Under the pieces are notes generated by a model. The model was not told where the DNA came from. It did not search any database and saw only the letters and a program-made list of their open reading frames with translations. Made by a program: the position numbers and the translations under genes. A stretch of DNA of 64,000 bases from Pseudopyrenochaeta lycopersici. Taxonomy: Eukaryota; Ascomycota; Dothideomycetes; Pleosporales; Pseudopyrenochaetaceae. This document shows, piece after piece, positions 22,832 through 33,460 of this stretch. The stretch is taken from positions 558,001 through 622,000 of the forward strand of contig NHZP01000022.1 in NCBI GenBank assembly GCA_003313425.1, given 5' to 3'. Each line of letters begins with the position of its first letter. Position 1 is the first letter of the stretch.

Positions 22832-25737
22832 TCAGTAATCCTCGTCCATCACCTCCTCCTTAGAACCGCCACGCTTCTCCATCTTGACCCAGTCAACAAA
22901 TTCGTCGATGACGGACGGCCACGATGCCTCCTCGTTCCAGAAGCTCATGGCCTCATCCCCCAGCGTAAGCTGAGCGAACTTGAGTGTCTCATTCCACATG
23001 TCTTTATTGACACTCTTCTTCCACGACGAGGTAAGGAACTCAGTCCACCAGGCCAGCCAGGGTGTATTAGGGCTGGTCCATTTGACGGCGGAAATCGGTG
23101 AACTGAAGAGGAGTTCCCAATATGCGATGGCGGCATCGAGAGCGACAGCCTTCTGGCCTCCAGTCTTGGCGATCGTGAAGGTATACTTATAGACTCGCGT
23201 GAATAGCTCCCGGTTGCCTGGCAATTCTCGCTTCAGGTTCTTGATGAATGCTTTTTGCTTCTCAACCGTGTCACAGCTAGATCGTTGTCAGTGCGGGTAT
23301 TGTTTTGCAGCAGAATGGACACGGTCTTACTTCTTTTCTTGCCAGCCGTTCACAAAGCCTTCTCGGCTCATCTCACCCATGGTCGGGGCCTGAACCAACT
23401 CTAGAGCTGCAAGCGATTCCAGCCCTTCGACATCGACATCAGCCTCTTGAAAGTACTTCATAGTTCCTTCAACACCGACGATATCCTCCGTTGCACCAGC
23501 TTCTTTGTACCTGTCGAATAACTTATTGAGAGTAGCTCTCGCTGCAGCAGACGCAGTTGAGCCGGCGCCGCCACCGCCGCCACCACCGCTGTAGTATCTA
23601 TCAAAACCGAGTTAGCGCACGCTGCTATGCACTTTGCACAAGAAAAGAAAGTAATATTAGATGAATGATAGAAGGGACGTAGTACAAAGCGTTCCTCAGC
23701 GACGGAAGCATGCGCTGGTGATAGCCCATATATGGTGCACTGACGATTCGGAGACTGGATGGTTGCGAAGATCCATAGAATGATTGATTCGGTGGGCTAG
23801 GTTCCTGCACATAGACTTGAGGAACCTCGGTTGCCTCCAGCAGATAGTATATGGTCGTGTAAGGCTTTAACTGATCTTGTCGCGCTTCAAATAGCCCTTT
23901 CTGTTTCGTGTCACGTCGGCCGTCGATGAGAGCCAGAAGCTCGATGGACCTTGCATTGATAATGTTCTTGAACACAGTCTGCTGTTCTGAACTCAAGGCA
24001 CGAAAGAAGAGTCGCCGCCCCTCCGCAGCTATAGCCATGGGCTTGGGCACCGGACGTGGGTCAAAAAGGGCGATGAACCTAGAAAGCTCTATCCCCGAAA
24101 GTGAATCTATGAATGCATCGAACGATGTACCTGAGGATATAAGAGCATTCCATTCGGGCAATAGAAAGACTCTAGACACCCACGGAAACTCGCGTGCAAA
24201 AGGACGGTTTCCAATGCTATAAGGAGGCTGAAACAGAGCGGGAGGCAAATTTAGAGACTCATTTCGGAGATATCCCGGTATGGGGTTGGGTTTATCAGTT
24301 GCGCTGCCTTCCCTGGTTTCGTTGGTGTGACCTGGCCTGAAGGGCGTATCCTCATACCCACCACCGCGCAGTGAGAGAGCCTCTTGCAATTGAAAATCGT
24401 CCTTGACAGCAGACTTTGGGAGAAGAGGAGCCATAGGAATGCCCAACTGCGGCTGCAGAGTTGAAAGATGCTGATTCGACAACTGAGTTGTTGAGAGAGG
24501 AGCTGTAATGTTGCGCAGATGATGAGCTGTAGTCCATTGCATCCCTAAGCTTCCGTACCGACTGTGATGCGCAGAGGCTCCGAATCGGCTCTGCGGTGGA
24601 CTTTTTAGGACAGGAATTGTAAGGCTATCGTAGAGCACTTTGCCCAGATATTCAGCCTGCGATCTGTACTGCTCTAATGACGATTGATATTGTTCATTCG
24701 CATGTTGCATGATATCGTGAGTCGTAGGAACAGAGATTAAGGTATCATTGAGCGATTGATTGGGGTACGAGTTTCCAGCAGTATGTGGGCTCTGGTGAGT
24801 GATGCCAGCTTTATGGGAAGGATGGTCCGAAGCGACAAGAGGCCGTTTAATATCGTGTTCTAGTGGAGATATTGTGGGAGACTTTTGGAATGCTTGGCTC
24901 AAGCAGCTGATTGAGCGATGACTGGAGTGCGAGCCATTGGAACATATTCTTTCTCTCCTCTTACGCGCGGCCAGTTGTCTAGCTCGATCCTGTGAAGAGC
25001 CGAACATCGTTGCTTTGTTGATGGCGTATATGCGGTTGAATCCCGATAACAACTATACAAGAAGCTTGCTCCAGTGTGAGAGGATAGGACGGAAGGTTTG
25101 CTCTGTCTGAAGACGGAATGTAGCGTGTCGGCCACTCAGGAAGGCAACGCGATGGGGCCAGTGACGAGAGAAGTAGCGACGACAGGTGTCTGAAGGACAG
25201 AATAATCCAAGCTAGAGAAGCATCACCCGTCTCTCTTATCCAGCCTAGAATCAACGCTAGAATTTTTCGTACTAGATTTCTTGCTTGATGTTTGATACAA
25301 GCGTAAAACCAGCCCAAGTCTGAACTTGCCATTGCAGCACAGGTTGTGTCTTGCACGCATCTCGCGCCTGCCCGAAAGGAAGCATTTCTAGTTTATCGTC
25401 GCGACGTGTACTTTCTGTGTAGCTGAGTTCGTCTCGGACTTTCTCGACGGCCAATGTTGTAGTTGCAGGTACGTTCGCGTGTGCAGTGTCGATCGCTCGT
25501 TCGCATTCGAGATTGTGTGGGCACTTCGGTGCGCCAATCGGGACAGCAGCAATGTTACAGGCATGATATACGGTACAAATATATAGAAACAAAAAAAAGT
25601 ACTTACGCATTTACAGCGGTTTGTGCATCCCAATTATGGCTCTTGAGCACACGTATAGCCGTATTCCGATCAAGTTGTGTAAAGCTTATGAACTGCGCGA
25701 TTGCAGACTTTTGCTGAGTGGTATATACTGTAGGCAT
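22832..25737 (-). CDS. DCN1: DCN1, cullin neddylation E3 co-factor, with a 2-kb first intron
   Basis: Three exons: 25737-25607, 23597-23331 and 23276-22832, giving 280 aa. DCN1 binds Ubc12 and cullins and stimulates NEDD8 conjugation. Exon 1 encodes an N-terminal UBA-like domain (MPTVYTTQQKSAIAQFISF, then TAIRVLKSHNWDAQTAVNA). Exon 2 resumes with YYSGGGGGGG, the usual UBA-linker junction of this family, and starts the PONY domain. Exon 3 has ELFTRVYKYTFTIA, WLAWWTEFL, KKSVNKDMWNETL and WPSVIDEFVDWVK. Phases agree (2/1) and the total is 843 nt. Intron 1 runs 25606-23598 (2,009 nt) with a strong GTAAGT donor and GATAG acceptor, more than ten times longer than any other intron here. It encloses a 460-codon ORF on the same strand. 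Intron 2 is 54 nt. Confidence 0.9.
23625..25007 (-). CDS. Hypothetical protein nested inside DCN1 intron 1
   Basis: A 460-codon uninterrupted ORF entirely within the first intron of DCN1 and in the same orientation. Its stop is 27 nt before the DCN1 exon-2 acceptor. The extended frame to 25052 begins with TTG, so ATG 25007 (MFGSSQDRARQLAARKRRER) is taken. The first about 290 residues are Ser/Gln/Pro-rich and probably disordered. Residues about 290-430 look folded (FPWVSRVFLLPEWNALISSG, ELSRFIALFDPRPVPKP, LFFRALSSEQQTVFKNII). The tail is hydrophobic (about 15 residues). No known family is recognised. A weak donor (GTACTA) near the end of the ORF would splice in frame to DCN1 exon 2, so the ORF might instead be an alternative 5' exon. 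An ORF of this length with structured-looking blocks is unlikely to be chance. Confidence 0.7.
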   Translation of the reverse strand: MFGSSQDRARQLAARKRRERICSNGSHSSHRSISCLSQAFQKSPTISPLEHDIKRPLVASDHPSHKAGITHQSPHTAGNSYPNQSLNDTLISVPTTHDIMQHANEQYQSSLEQYRSQAEYLGKVLYDSLTIPVLKSPPQSRFGASAHHSRYGSLGMQWTTAHHLRNITAPLSTTQLSNQHLSTLQPQLGIPMAPLLPKSAVKDDFQLQEALSLRGGGYEDTPFRPGHTNETREGSATDKPNPIPGYLRNESLNLPPALFQPPYSIGNRPFAREFPWVSRVFLLPEWNALISSGTSFDAFIDSLSGIELSRFIALFDPRPVPKPMAIAAEGRRLFFRALSSEQQTVFKNIINARSIELLALIDGRRDTKQKGLFEARQDQLKPYTTIYYLLEATEVPQVYVQEPSPPNQSFYGSSQPSSLRIVSAPYMGYHQRMLPSLRNALYYVPSIIHLILLSFLVQSA

Positions 25738-27081
25738 TTTGTGTTAGTACTGTCTCCCAATAGCCAGGATCAAGCTATAGCCTCGAGATGCGCGGTGATG
25801 GCGGGGTCGAAGTATTGCGATCAAAGTTCGTAAAGGTAGTGCGACGAGGCGAGAGATGGGTGAAACGTGAGGAGAGAGTGGCAGAGGTATGGTGGCAGTG
25901 CAAGCAATAGCTAAGCTTGACTGCGGGCCTGTACTTGTAGAATTATAGCAAGAAGTTGTTGGCGGTTATCTTGGGAGATGTGACGCATCGTCGAGGCAGC
26001 AGCCGACTCGCCGACCGGCAGCCCACTATTGGCCCCTCATGGTGCACCCATGGCGCGGAATTAAGGACGCGAGGAATAATCTCCATCGCGACTTAATTAA
26101 TCGCCTCACCAAATTCAAGAGCTGTCTCTCGCCAAGTCGCGATTGGGTGGAAGAATTAAAATAAGGGCCTCACCATTGTTAAGAGCTGGAGCAGCCTTTG
26201 TAGTGTTACTCGCTGTTTTTGTTTTCTTTTCTGCGCGGTCTGTATGCTCGCTTGGATCTTGGATCTTGCGTTTGGGCGGCATGGAGGAGGTGAACTCTTG
26301 CCTACTGTCGACGTGGTGATGTGAAGGCTGACAAATTTCAACTCTGGCTTGCGGGTGCTGTAAAGTGTCGAAGTTGGCTGTGGGGTGCGAAGAGTACAAG
26401 AGTCGGCCACTGGAGCTCGTGCGTTATTGTCGATCCAGTGGAAGTGAAGCAGAGAACGTGCTGGGCATAAGCAAGCAGTTGTGCCTACCATAGGGCTGAT
26501 TGTTCACACACAGGGGCAATCCGGTGATGTGAATGCGCAAAATGTGGCGAATATCATCCCAACACGGGTAGTCTATTTGTTGTGAATGTGTTTGTGAAAC
26601 TTCAATGTTCAAGACTATGCCTTAAGCTCTAGGCACGAGTACATGCGTCCATGTAGCTAACCTTGGGCGGAAGGCGCGATAGAAGTCCTCGTGTCTTATC
26701 CATTCAGTTTCCGAATGGAGGGACGTGGCAAAAGTAACGCGAAATCAGGTGCCACGTCTTTGATAATTGCATCACATCAGTGGAATGTTCAGGGAGGTAA
26801 ACCATTGATCAAACAAACCCTCATTGTGTGCCCAGGGGGTAATTTGCTCATCGATCAGCGCCTTTCTGGCAAGATCGACATGAGCCATAGCTCAATCCGC
26901 GCATGCTTCTGCAGACATACGTACATGAATACAACAATCTACGTAAACTGTCGATGCCCAACGCAGATCTTATAACAGTCTTACAAACCTCCTTCAGGTC
27001 TTTCAAGGCAAACTGCAGGACACCGGACGCCTAGAATGCTCTCATTCGTTTGGAAGATTATAACACATCATGATGAAAGAT
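25738..27081. other. Intergenic, DCN1 promoter side / POL12 3' side
   Basis: 1.3 kb between the DCN1 start and the POL12 stop, both minus strand. It contains the weak 55-codon ORF at 26115-26282 and otherwise nothing I can support. Confidence 0.5.
26115..26282 (-). CDS. Short basic ORF, possible 5' exon or gene fragment
   Basis: An ATG-started 55-codon ORF beginning MPPKRKIQDPSEHTDRAEKK, the kind of Lys/Arg-rich start seen in nuclear proteins (compare the DUF4211 protein here, which begins MPPKRARDRK). A GTGAGG donor after AALNN-type sequence at about 26178 could splice over 52 nt to a CAG acceptor, but the product would still be under 50 residues. It lies 380 bp upstream of DCN1 on the same strand. 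It may be a gene remnant or chance. Confidence 0.2.
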   Translation of the reverse strand: MPPKRKIQDPSEHTDRAEKKTKTASNTTKAAPALNNGEALILILPPNRDLARDSS

Positions 27082-29308
27082 TTAGATCCTGACTATATCC
27101 ACTCTCGTCCTCTCCCAAAGCTTGTGTGCAACTGCAAGCCCTCTTTGTCTCTCTGCATCACTAACGACAGCAGGTTGTAGGATGACACGCGCATAAGTTC
27201 CTGCTGCACGGCGTTTGGCAAGCGTTCCAGGATTGATAACGAGGACAGACTCAACGACCTGTAGTGATGTTAGTAAGTCCCTTCACTTAGATCAGAGAAA
27301 GTGTACCTTGACAGTGCCTTGCAGTACACTAGGCGTGATCAGTATATCTGGTCGGACATTGAGCATTTCGCCCAACTTGAGGTAGCTGGTATCGAGCATT
27401 GTTCCGAGAGGCAAGAATGGGCTGGGTCCTTCTTGTTCAGCCTCCTCACCCTCTTTCTGATCCTCACTTGTTGCATCATTCTTGAATATCTTGTTCTCCA
27501 CTAGCGCAGGAGGGAGCTGCTTCTCTCTTCCAGTCGGTGGAAACACTGGCAAGAAATTCCGCTGTTCAATGACATTACGTGCGCAGCGTTCGTAGAGGTT
27601 CGTCGCACGAGCTTTACCACCAGCCAATTCTTCTCTTCGTAGTATGTCAAGGATGTCAACACTTGACATACCAACCGTTACCTCATTCATACTGGCAGTC
27701 ATTGGATTCGTGACACATTGTACCATTTTGCCTGCCTGGCCTAAGCCAAGTTCCTTTTTAACAAACTTGTCCTGTGGAAAGGCAGCATGGTGATGATGTG
27801 CGTCTCGTAAGCTGGGGACAAGAATGATGTTGCACGTCGGGACGCGCTTGTTGAAAGTCTGTAGCGCAGACGAAACGTAATGCCGGAACAGGTCTGCTAA
27901 GGTGGCCTGGTCAGGACTCGCGTTTGGTGGGGCATCGAAGTCTCCTGACCGGATTTGCGGGTGCTCTGCATCAAGGAAGGGCCCAAGTAGAATGATGGTA
28001 TCAGCATAGGCCTCAGCAGCATTATCAAGAAATGTATGAAGAGGTGAAAAGTCGAGATTCTGCTCGGTTGTGTAAGGACCTGAGGCTATCATCATCGTCA
28101 GTGGCCGAACATTCTCTGGGTCAGAGTCCGGAGTATCGAGATATCGCGCATTGATAGCATCTAGTTCGTCGGGCTTCGTAGCTGGTTGGTTCAAGAGTGG
28201 CAAGGAAAGGACTTCGGAGACGACAAAGGAGTCGCCTGATGCGTTTGTGCCACGTAGGGCCACGATTTGCCCAGGGAAGAAGTTGTATGATGATAGGCCT
28301 TCAATATTAAGAGGTACCCGTCGACCCGATCCGTATCGTCGCGAGCCTTCGAGGACGAGCGTTGCCGTGTTGAGCTTGCCTTCGCTTGTATCACTTGCTA
28401 TCCGTCCTACAGCGATGACCTCACTCGGTGATTGGTAGTTGGGATTGCCAAAAGCGCTCTCATCTAAGCCCATTGATTCCCGGATAAGTTCGCGGAACTC
28501 ATCAATCCTATCGTCAAGCACTTCAGATGCTTCTGACAGCTTCATCGTCATGGTGCGATATGAGAATTTGGACATGTCTGTATTCGCTTTCAGTTTTATG
28601 CGGGATTCTTTAGGTTCTTCGGAAGGAGGCTCTGGTATCGCGATGTCGCCTTGCATAAATTGTTCGGTGATCTCGTTGGCGTTCGTTCGAGAGGCAAAGT
28701 CAAAGACACTGCGAGGTCGTTAGGGATGAATTAAGTGAAGGAGTGTGGGCACTCACTGCCCGGCCGGAGCGTCGCCATTTGCAGTTAAAATACCACCTGG
28801 TGAGCTCATTTCATGGGCTTTGCTTGCTTTGGCTCCTGGTGTTTGAAAGTTAGACTTTCGCTTTACTGTACTGCCATTGACGGCACTTGATGCGGTTGGT
28901 CGCGGTGTGTTTGGAACCAGTCCTTCAAGTCTACATTCAATCAGTTTCAATTCCTATAAACCATGTTCGGATCACATACATATCGTACATGTCCCCTCCT
29001 TTTGCCCTTGGTGTTGGTTGACCCCGCTTGACATCATTCTTTTGCTGTGCTTTTCCTCTGCTTTCCCGTTCCAAGGCATCCTGTATAGTCTTCTTGAAGT
29101 CCCGTGCGGTCTTCACGTCCATCTTGTTCTCCTCTCCACCCATCTTCATATTGTATGCCTGCCATTTGAAGTCCAACTCTTCGGGTGAAATAGAATACAA
29201 TCCCAGCATTGATTGCAGCTCAGCGAGGACATCGGCGGGCAATTCATGGTCCTTGGTGTCACAGTAGCGCTCGAAGCGCTCTGTCAGTTCCGTGGTGATA
29301 TCGTCCAT
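27082..29308 (-). CDS. POL12: DNA polymerase alpha-primase B subunit
   Basis: Four exons (29308-28980, 28930-28757, 28708-27307, 27258-27082) give 693 aa. This is the regulatory B subunit of the pol alpha-primase complex, needed to initiate DNA synthesis and for telomere C-strand fill-in. The N-terminal about 85 residues form the small helical domain (MDDITTELTERFERYCDT...). A disordered linker (SNFQTPGAKASKAHEMSS) follows. Then come the OB-fold (VIAVGRIASDTSEGKL, VALRGTNASGDSFVVSE) and the inactivated calcineurin-like phosphoesterase domain (PLTMMIASGPYTTEQNLDFS, DTIILLGPFLDAEHPQI, IILVPSLRDAHHHHAAFPQ). The last exon supplies INPGTLAKRRAAGTYARVI. Three introns of 48-49 nt. The promoter, shared with the divergent PDR16-like gene, contains an MCB-type ACGCGT. 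Confidence 0.95.
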
Positions 29309-29618
29309 TGTTTGACAAGAAGAATTGGTGTGAGGGGCACAACACTGAGAAAGCTGTATTGCGCGGGTGGACGACGCGTCGCGCGTTGGATGCTAAAGTG
29401 GTTGCGCTAAGATGCAGCTGGACTAGCGGGATCTTTGCATGCAGGGACCAGCATGTTTTCCCAAAATGTTGTCTTGGTGCTGATGCTCAGGCGGGTCTTA
29501 TCACCCAACACCGACATTAAGGGCTCCTTTTCTGGTATATCTTTCTCCAGTCTTCTTCACGCCCAAGAATAACAAACGCATCTTCTGTTCCATCCAACTT
29601 GACATCAAATCGTGCAAA
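29309..29618. promoter_or_regulatory. Divergent promoter POL12 / PDR16-like
   Basis: 310 bp separate the two start codons, so both genes are probably driven from this shared region. It holds the ACGCGT site listed separately and a nearby CGCGCG run. Confidence 0.6.
29374..29379. promoter_or_regulatory. MCB-like box (ACGCGT) upstream of POL12
   Basis: A perfect ACGCGT, the MBF (Mbp1/Swi6) binding core, lies about 66 bp upstream of the POL12 ATG and is followed by a GCGCG tract. In yeasts POL12 is a G1/S gene controlled by MBF through such boxes. The six-base site occurs elsewhere by chance, so support comes from the location. Confidence 0.5.
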
Positions 29619-30845
29619 ATGTCAGCAATTGGCCCATTCACGGAGCCAGCACCTGGATGCAATCCTGCACCGCCCCCGGTCCTAACTGCCGACCAACAAA
29701 CCAAATACGAACAGCTCCTTGCCGAAGTCCGGTCCTGGGAATCTCTCCCTACCACATCGAAGAAGGATGCTGAAAATGCACCACTCGCCGATGAAGAACG
29801 CATGTGGCTCACCCGTGAATGTCTACTAAGGTATCTACGCGCCACGAAATGGAACCTCCCAAATGCCATCACACGACTCCGTTCTACGCTGGTATGGCGT
29901 CGTGAATATGGCGCCGATGGCTTCACCGCAGACTACATTTCTGAAGAAAACGCCACAGGCAAACAGGTCCTGCTGGGATTCGATAAAGAGGGCAGACCGT
30001 GTCTGTATCTTCTACCGCAGAACCAGAATACCAAGGAGACACCGAAGAGGGTGGAACACCTTGTGTACATGCTAGAGCGCACAATCGATATACACCCTCC
30101 TGGACAAGAAAAGCTGGCGTTGTTGATCGACTTTAGGAACACTGGAGCAGGCGGAACACCAAGCTTAGGTCTCGCGAAACAGGTCCTGGATATCCTGCAA
30201 AACCACTACCCAGAACGGCTTGGTAGGGCGCTGCTCACGCACTGTTAGTATCTACATCTATAACACTTTCGCTTATATACGTGCTAATATGCTGTCATAG
30301 TGCCCTGGTATGTTAACGCCTTCCTCAAGCTCGTAAATCCCTTCATCGACCCCGTTACCAAAGCGAACATAAAGCCCAACGAGCCACTTCCCGACCATGT
30401 CCCCGTATCACAACTCATGACAGTCTCCGGTGGTGAGGTCGACTTCAAATATGACCACTCCATTTACTGGCCCGCTCTGGAGAAGATCACGACAGAGAGG
30501 AGAGAACAAAGGAAAGAGCGATGGGAAAAGGGTGGGAAGCTGATTGGCGAGAGTGAGATTTATCTCTGGGGAGGAGAGGAAGGTAGCATCGGCGGGCCAA
30601 AGGAGGAGCAGGTTGCAAACGGCAACGGAAAAGCTGCAGAGAACACAGAAAGTGAAGCCACGGCGGCGGTTGAGGCAACCCTAGCGGAAGCGGCAGCCCC
30701 AGCGAAAGTGGCAACTCCAGCGGAAGAGGCCAATGGCACAGTCAACAAAGATGATGCTGCTCTTGCTAATGGTGTCGCGAAGCTAGATGTCAATGGTGAT
30801 GAACAGCCAAAGACACAGGGCCAGGCAGTCCCAACCGCCGCATAG
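29619..30845 (+). CDS. Sec14-like phosphatidylinositol transfer protein, PDR16 type
   Basis: Two exons, 29619-30243 and 30301-30845, joined over a 57-nt intron with a GTTAGT donor, give 389 aa. The CRAL-TRIO N-domain includes LTRECLLRYLRATKWNLPNA (about residues 64-83). The lipid-binding CRAL-TRIO domain has ATGKQVLLGFDKEGRPCLYL, HLVYMLERTIDI, LALLIDFRNTG, ILQNHYPERLGRALLTH and, across the splice, LPWYVNAFLKLVNPFIDP. The closest yeast proteins are Pdr16/Pdr17, which move phosphatidylinositol and affect sterol content and azole tolerance. The C-terminal about 90 residues are an Ala/Glu-rich low-complexity tail that the yeast proteins lack. Divergent from POL12. Subfamily call is good; the exact orthologue is not certain. 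Confidence 0.9.
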
Positions 30846-31407
30846 CTCAAAGGCCTACCGGCTTGAACATTGTGTGCATCGAATAAGCCAAATAATACCT
30901 TACAGACTAGAACTATAATGCAACTCTACCGAGTCTCATCGGTCCAGCCGCAACTGCTCTTCATGTGTACCCAGCCATCCAATACCATGGTGGCTCTGTG
31001 CATTCTCATGCTCACTCTGCCGTCATAACTTTCACGACGATGAATAAGTCATGTTGATGAACTCGATGATTGCGTGCGATGAACCATGACGTTGGGCACG
31101 TGCTTTCGCGCATCCGCGACATCACTAGACCCTGGCGCTCGAACTTTTGCCGCTGCACGCACCCCGCGTTTGTTCACTGCATCACCTGTTGCCAAGCGTC
31201 ATCCCCTCTTTTTGAGTATTCTTTTGGTTTCTTGAGTCTCCAGATTTTGCAGCCTGGCAGCCTGACAGCGAAACCCAATTGTGTATGTCAAGAGGTCAGC
31301 GACGACGCCCAGCGCCGCTTGAACGCGACGGAACGCGCTCATACAGAGTAAAAGTAAAAAAGTGAGAGTCTAGCGGTGACCTGGACTTGGACACTGCGAC
31401 AACCAAG
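30846..31407. other. Intergenic, 560 bp
   Basis: Between the PDR16-like stop and the DUF4211 start, both plus strand. It should contain the terminator of the first and promoter of the second. No element recognised. Confidence 0.55.
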
Positions 31408-33460
31408 ATGCCACCTAAAAGAGCACGCGACCGAAAACGGCAATCAAAGCTCAACTTCTCGCCGGCCGCGAAATCTTCACACGCTGCGATACCATCGTCC
31501 TCTGCGCCCATGGGGCAGTCGCCTTCAAGACCTATCAAAGCCACAGCGACGAAAGCTGTGCAAAAGCTGCCCACGAAAGCGTCAAGAAATGCACAGATAT
31601 ATTCATCAAGCGAAGATGAGCTGCAAGCTGAGACACCACCACGTAAAATTTTGGGCAAATCGAATGTGGATGTAGCTAGCTCTCAGAGCGAAGAGGAAGA
31701 AGAGGAGGAAAAACACATAAAGGCACCATCGGCATCTCGTAAGCGGCAGCATGTGAAAGATAGCAGCACTTCGGGTGATGACGAGCCGACTATTTCTGTC
31801 AAACCAAGGAAGCGGCAGCGACGGGTTAGGGTCGAGAGTTCAGATGAGGAAGAAGAGCTCAAGCTACCCAGCAAACGCCGGAAAATTAGGCGGGAGGGCA
31901 CACCGGAAGAGGAGGCAAAGGAACAAACCCCACCGCGCAGCGCAAGACGGAGAGTGACCAGGCGGCAATCAACGCCAGAAGAGTCGGTGGAAGAGCACAC
32001 ACCACCTCGAAGCATAAGGCGCCGAACTATCAGAAAACCTTCTACACCAGAAGACGAAGGCCACAGTCCACCTCGAAACACAAAGCGCAGAGCGGCCAGG
32101 GGAGATTGTGCGCTCAGTGAAGAGAATCTGGATAATGTCGATGAAAGTGGAGAGGATAGAAACGATGGGGAAGAGCGTGATGATCTAAAAGAAGATTTAG
32201 CTTTCCTTCGCTCTTCACCACTACCTGATCGTGGCAGATTAAGGAGTACGCAAGAAAAGCCGAAGAATGAGCGGCAGAAAGCCCTTGAAGCCCTCAAGAA
32301 GCGACGCGCCGGAAACAATGAAACTTCCTCTTCCACGACACCCATCCGCAGAAGAGCTGTTGTACTGGAGTCAGAGTCAGATTCAGAATTGGAGATCATC
32401 AAGGAGGAGCCGGAAAGCGAGCTTGAGATCCTGGATCAGGATGATATCGAGGACGATGAAGAAGATGAGGATGATGATCGAGACGCAAATGCTTTGGACA
32501 TGTTTCGTAAGTGATTCTAGACAAACAGCTTATAATGCGAACACTGACTTTAAAATAGAAGAAGACAATGAAGACGCTGGCTTTATAGACGATGATGTAG
32601 ACGCCACTATCGGCGAACCATCAGCAACAGCAGATCTCGACGAACTCCGTCTCCTAGCGGGACTTTCCCGCGCAAAATCAAAAAACCTCTTCAAGCATGC
32701 CGTAGAGTGGATGGTAATGAAGAAGATTCATCCAGCATTCAACTCTACACAAAATATTTATACTCTTACTTTCCGCAAGCTCGATGACGAGGTCAAGGGT
32801 CTAGCAGGCTCGAAATTCACATCCTCGGTTTGGACGCCCGACTTTACGAGATCGATCCGAGCAAGGCCTGATTTGATGATTAATGAAATTACTTCGGCAA
32901 TGAGAGATGTCATGGGACCGCATTGCGAGGCATGCAATCGGACCAACCATACTGCCTCTTTCGAACTCATGCTCACCGGAAAACCCTACGATGCGGAAAC
33001 GCTGGAGCCGCTTGAAGTCAACTCCGACTCTGACTCCGACTCAGGTTCTGATTCTGATAGCGACTCCGAAATATCGGCAGACTCAGAAGAACTTCTTAAC
33101 GGGGAGAAAGCAGCCTATGATGTCCAGGGCGAACGCCTGCCCCCGGAAAGCCATCGATTCATGCTCGGCAGCACGTGCAAGGCCAATGCCCAAGTCGCAC
33201 ATACACTCCATCACTGGCGCTACCACCTATATCAATGGGTGAAAGACTATCTAGCTCGAGAGGGTCATCTGACTGCCAAGAAGCTCGTCAAACGAGACAA
33301 ATGGAGTGACAAGAAGAGGCACAAAGCTGCTCTGAAGATTGTGGATGGTATGGAGAGTGACGGTGAGGTCCAGAAGCTCTATCAACTTTACAAGGAGCAG
33401 GTTAAGTTTGCCATCGAGGCACGAAATGAGTATAAGAATGGATGGGGCAGGCGGAATTGA
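31408..33460 (+). CDS. DUF4211-domain nuclear protein with internal TPEE repeats
   Basis: Two exons, 31408-32506 and 32559-33460, give 666 aa. ATG 31408 (MPPKRARDRKRQSKLNFSP) is preferred to the upstream in-frame ATG 31387 because MPPKR-type starts are common in this family. QSKLNF near the N-terminus resembles a degenerate PCNA-interacting box. The first 380 residues are charged and disordered, with acidic tracts and three imperfect tandem repeats of the form TPEE..EHTPPRS.RRR (about residues 165-232). The DUF4211 domain lies in the second half: DLDELRLLAGLSRAKSKNLF, then HCEACNRTNHTASFEL with a C-x2-C pair, interrupted by a Ser/Asp run (about 520-537), then RFMLGSTCKANAQVAHTLHH. Probably a chromatin-associated nuclear protein; the biochemical role is unknown. 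Confidence 0.88.

Noticed and set aside
31683..32402. 239-codon minus-strand Ser-rich ORF
   Set aside because: Antisense of the acidic and basic repeats of the DUF4211 protein; low complexity and no family.
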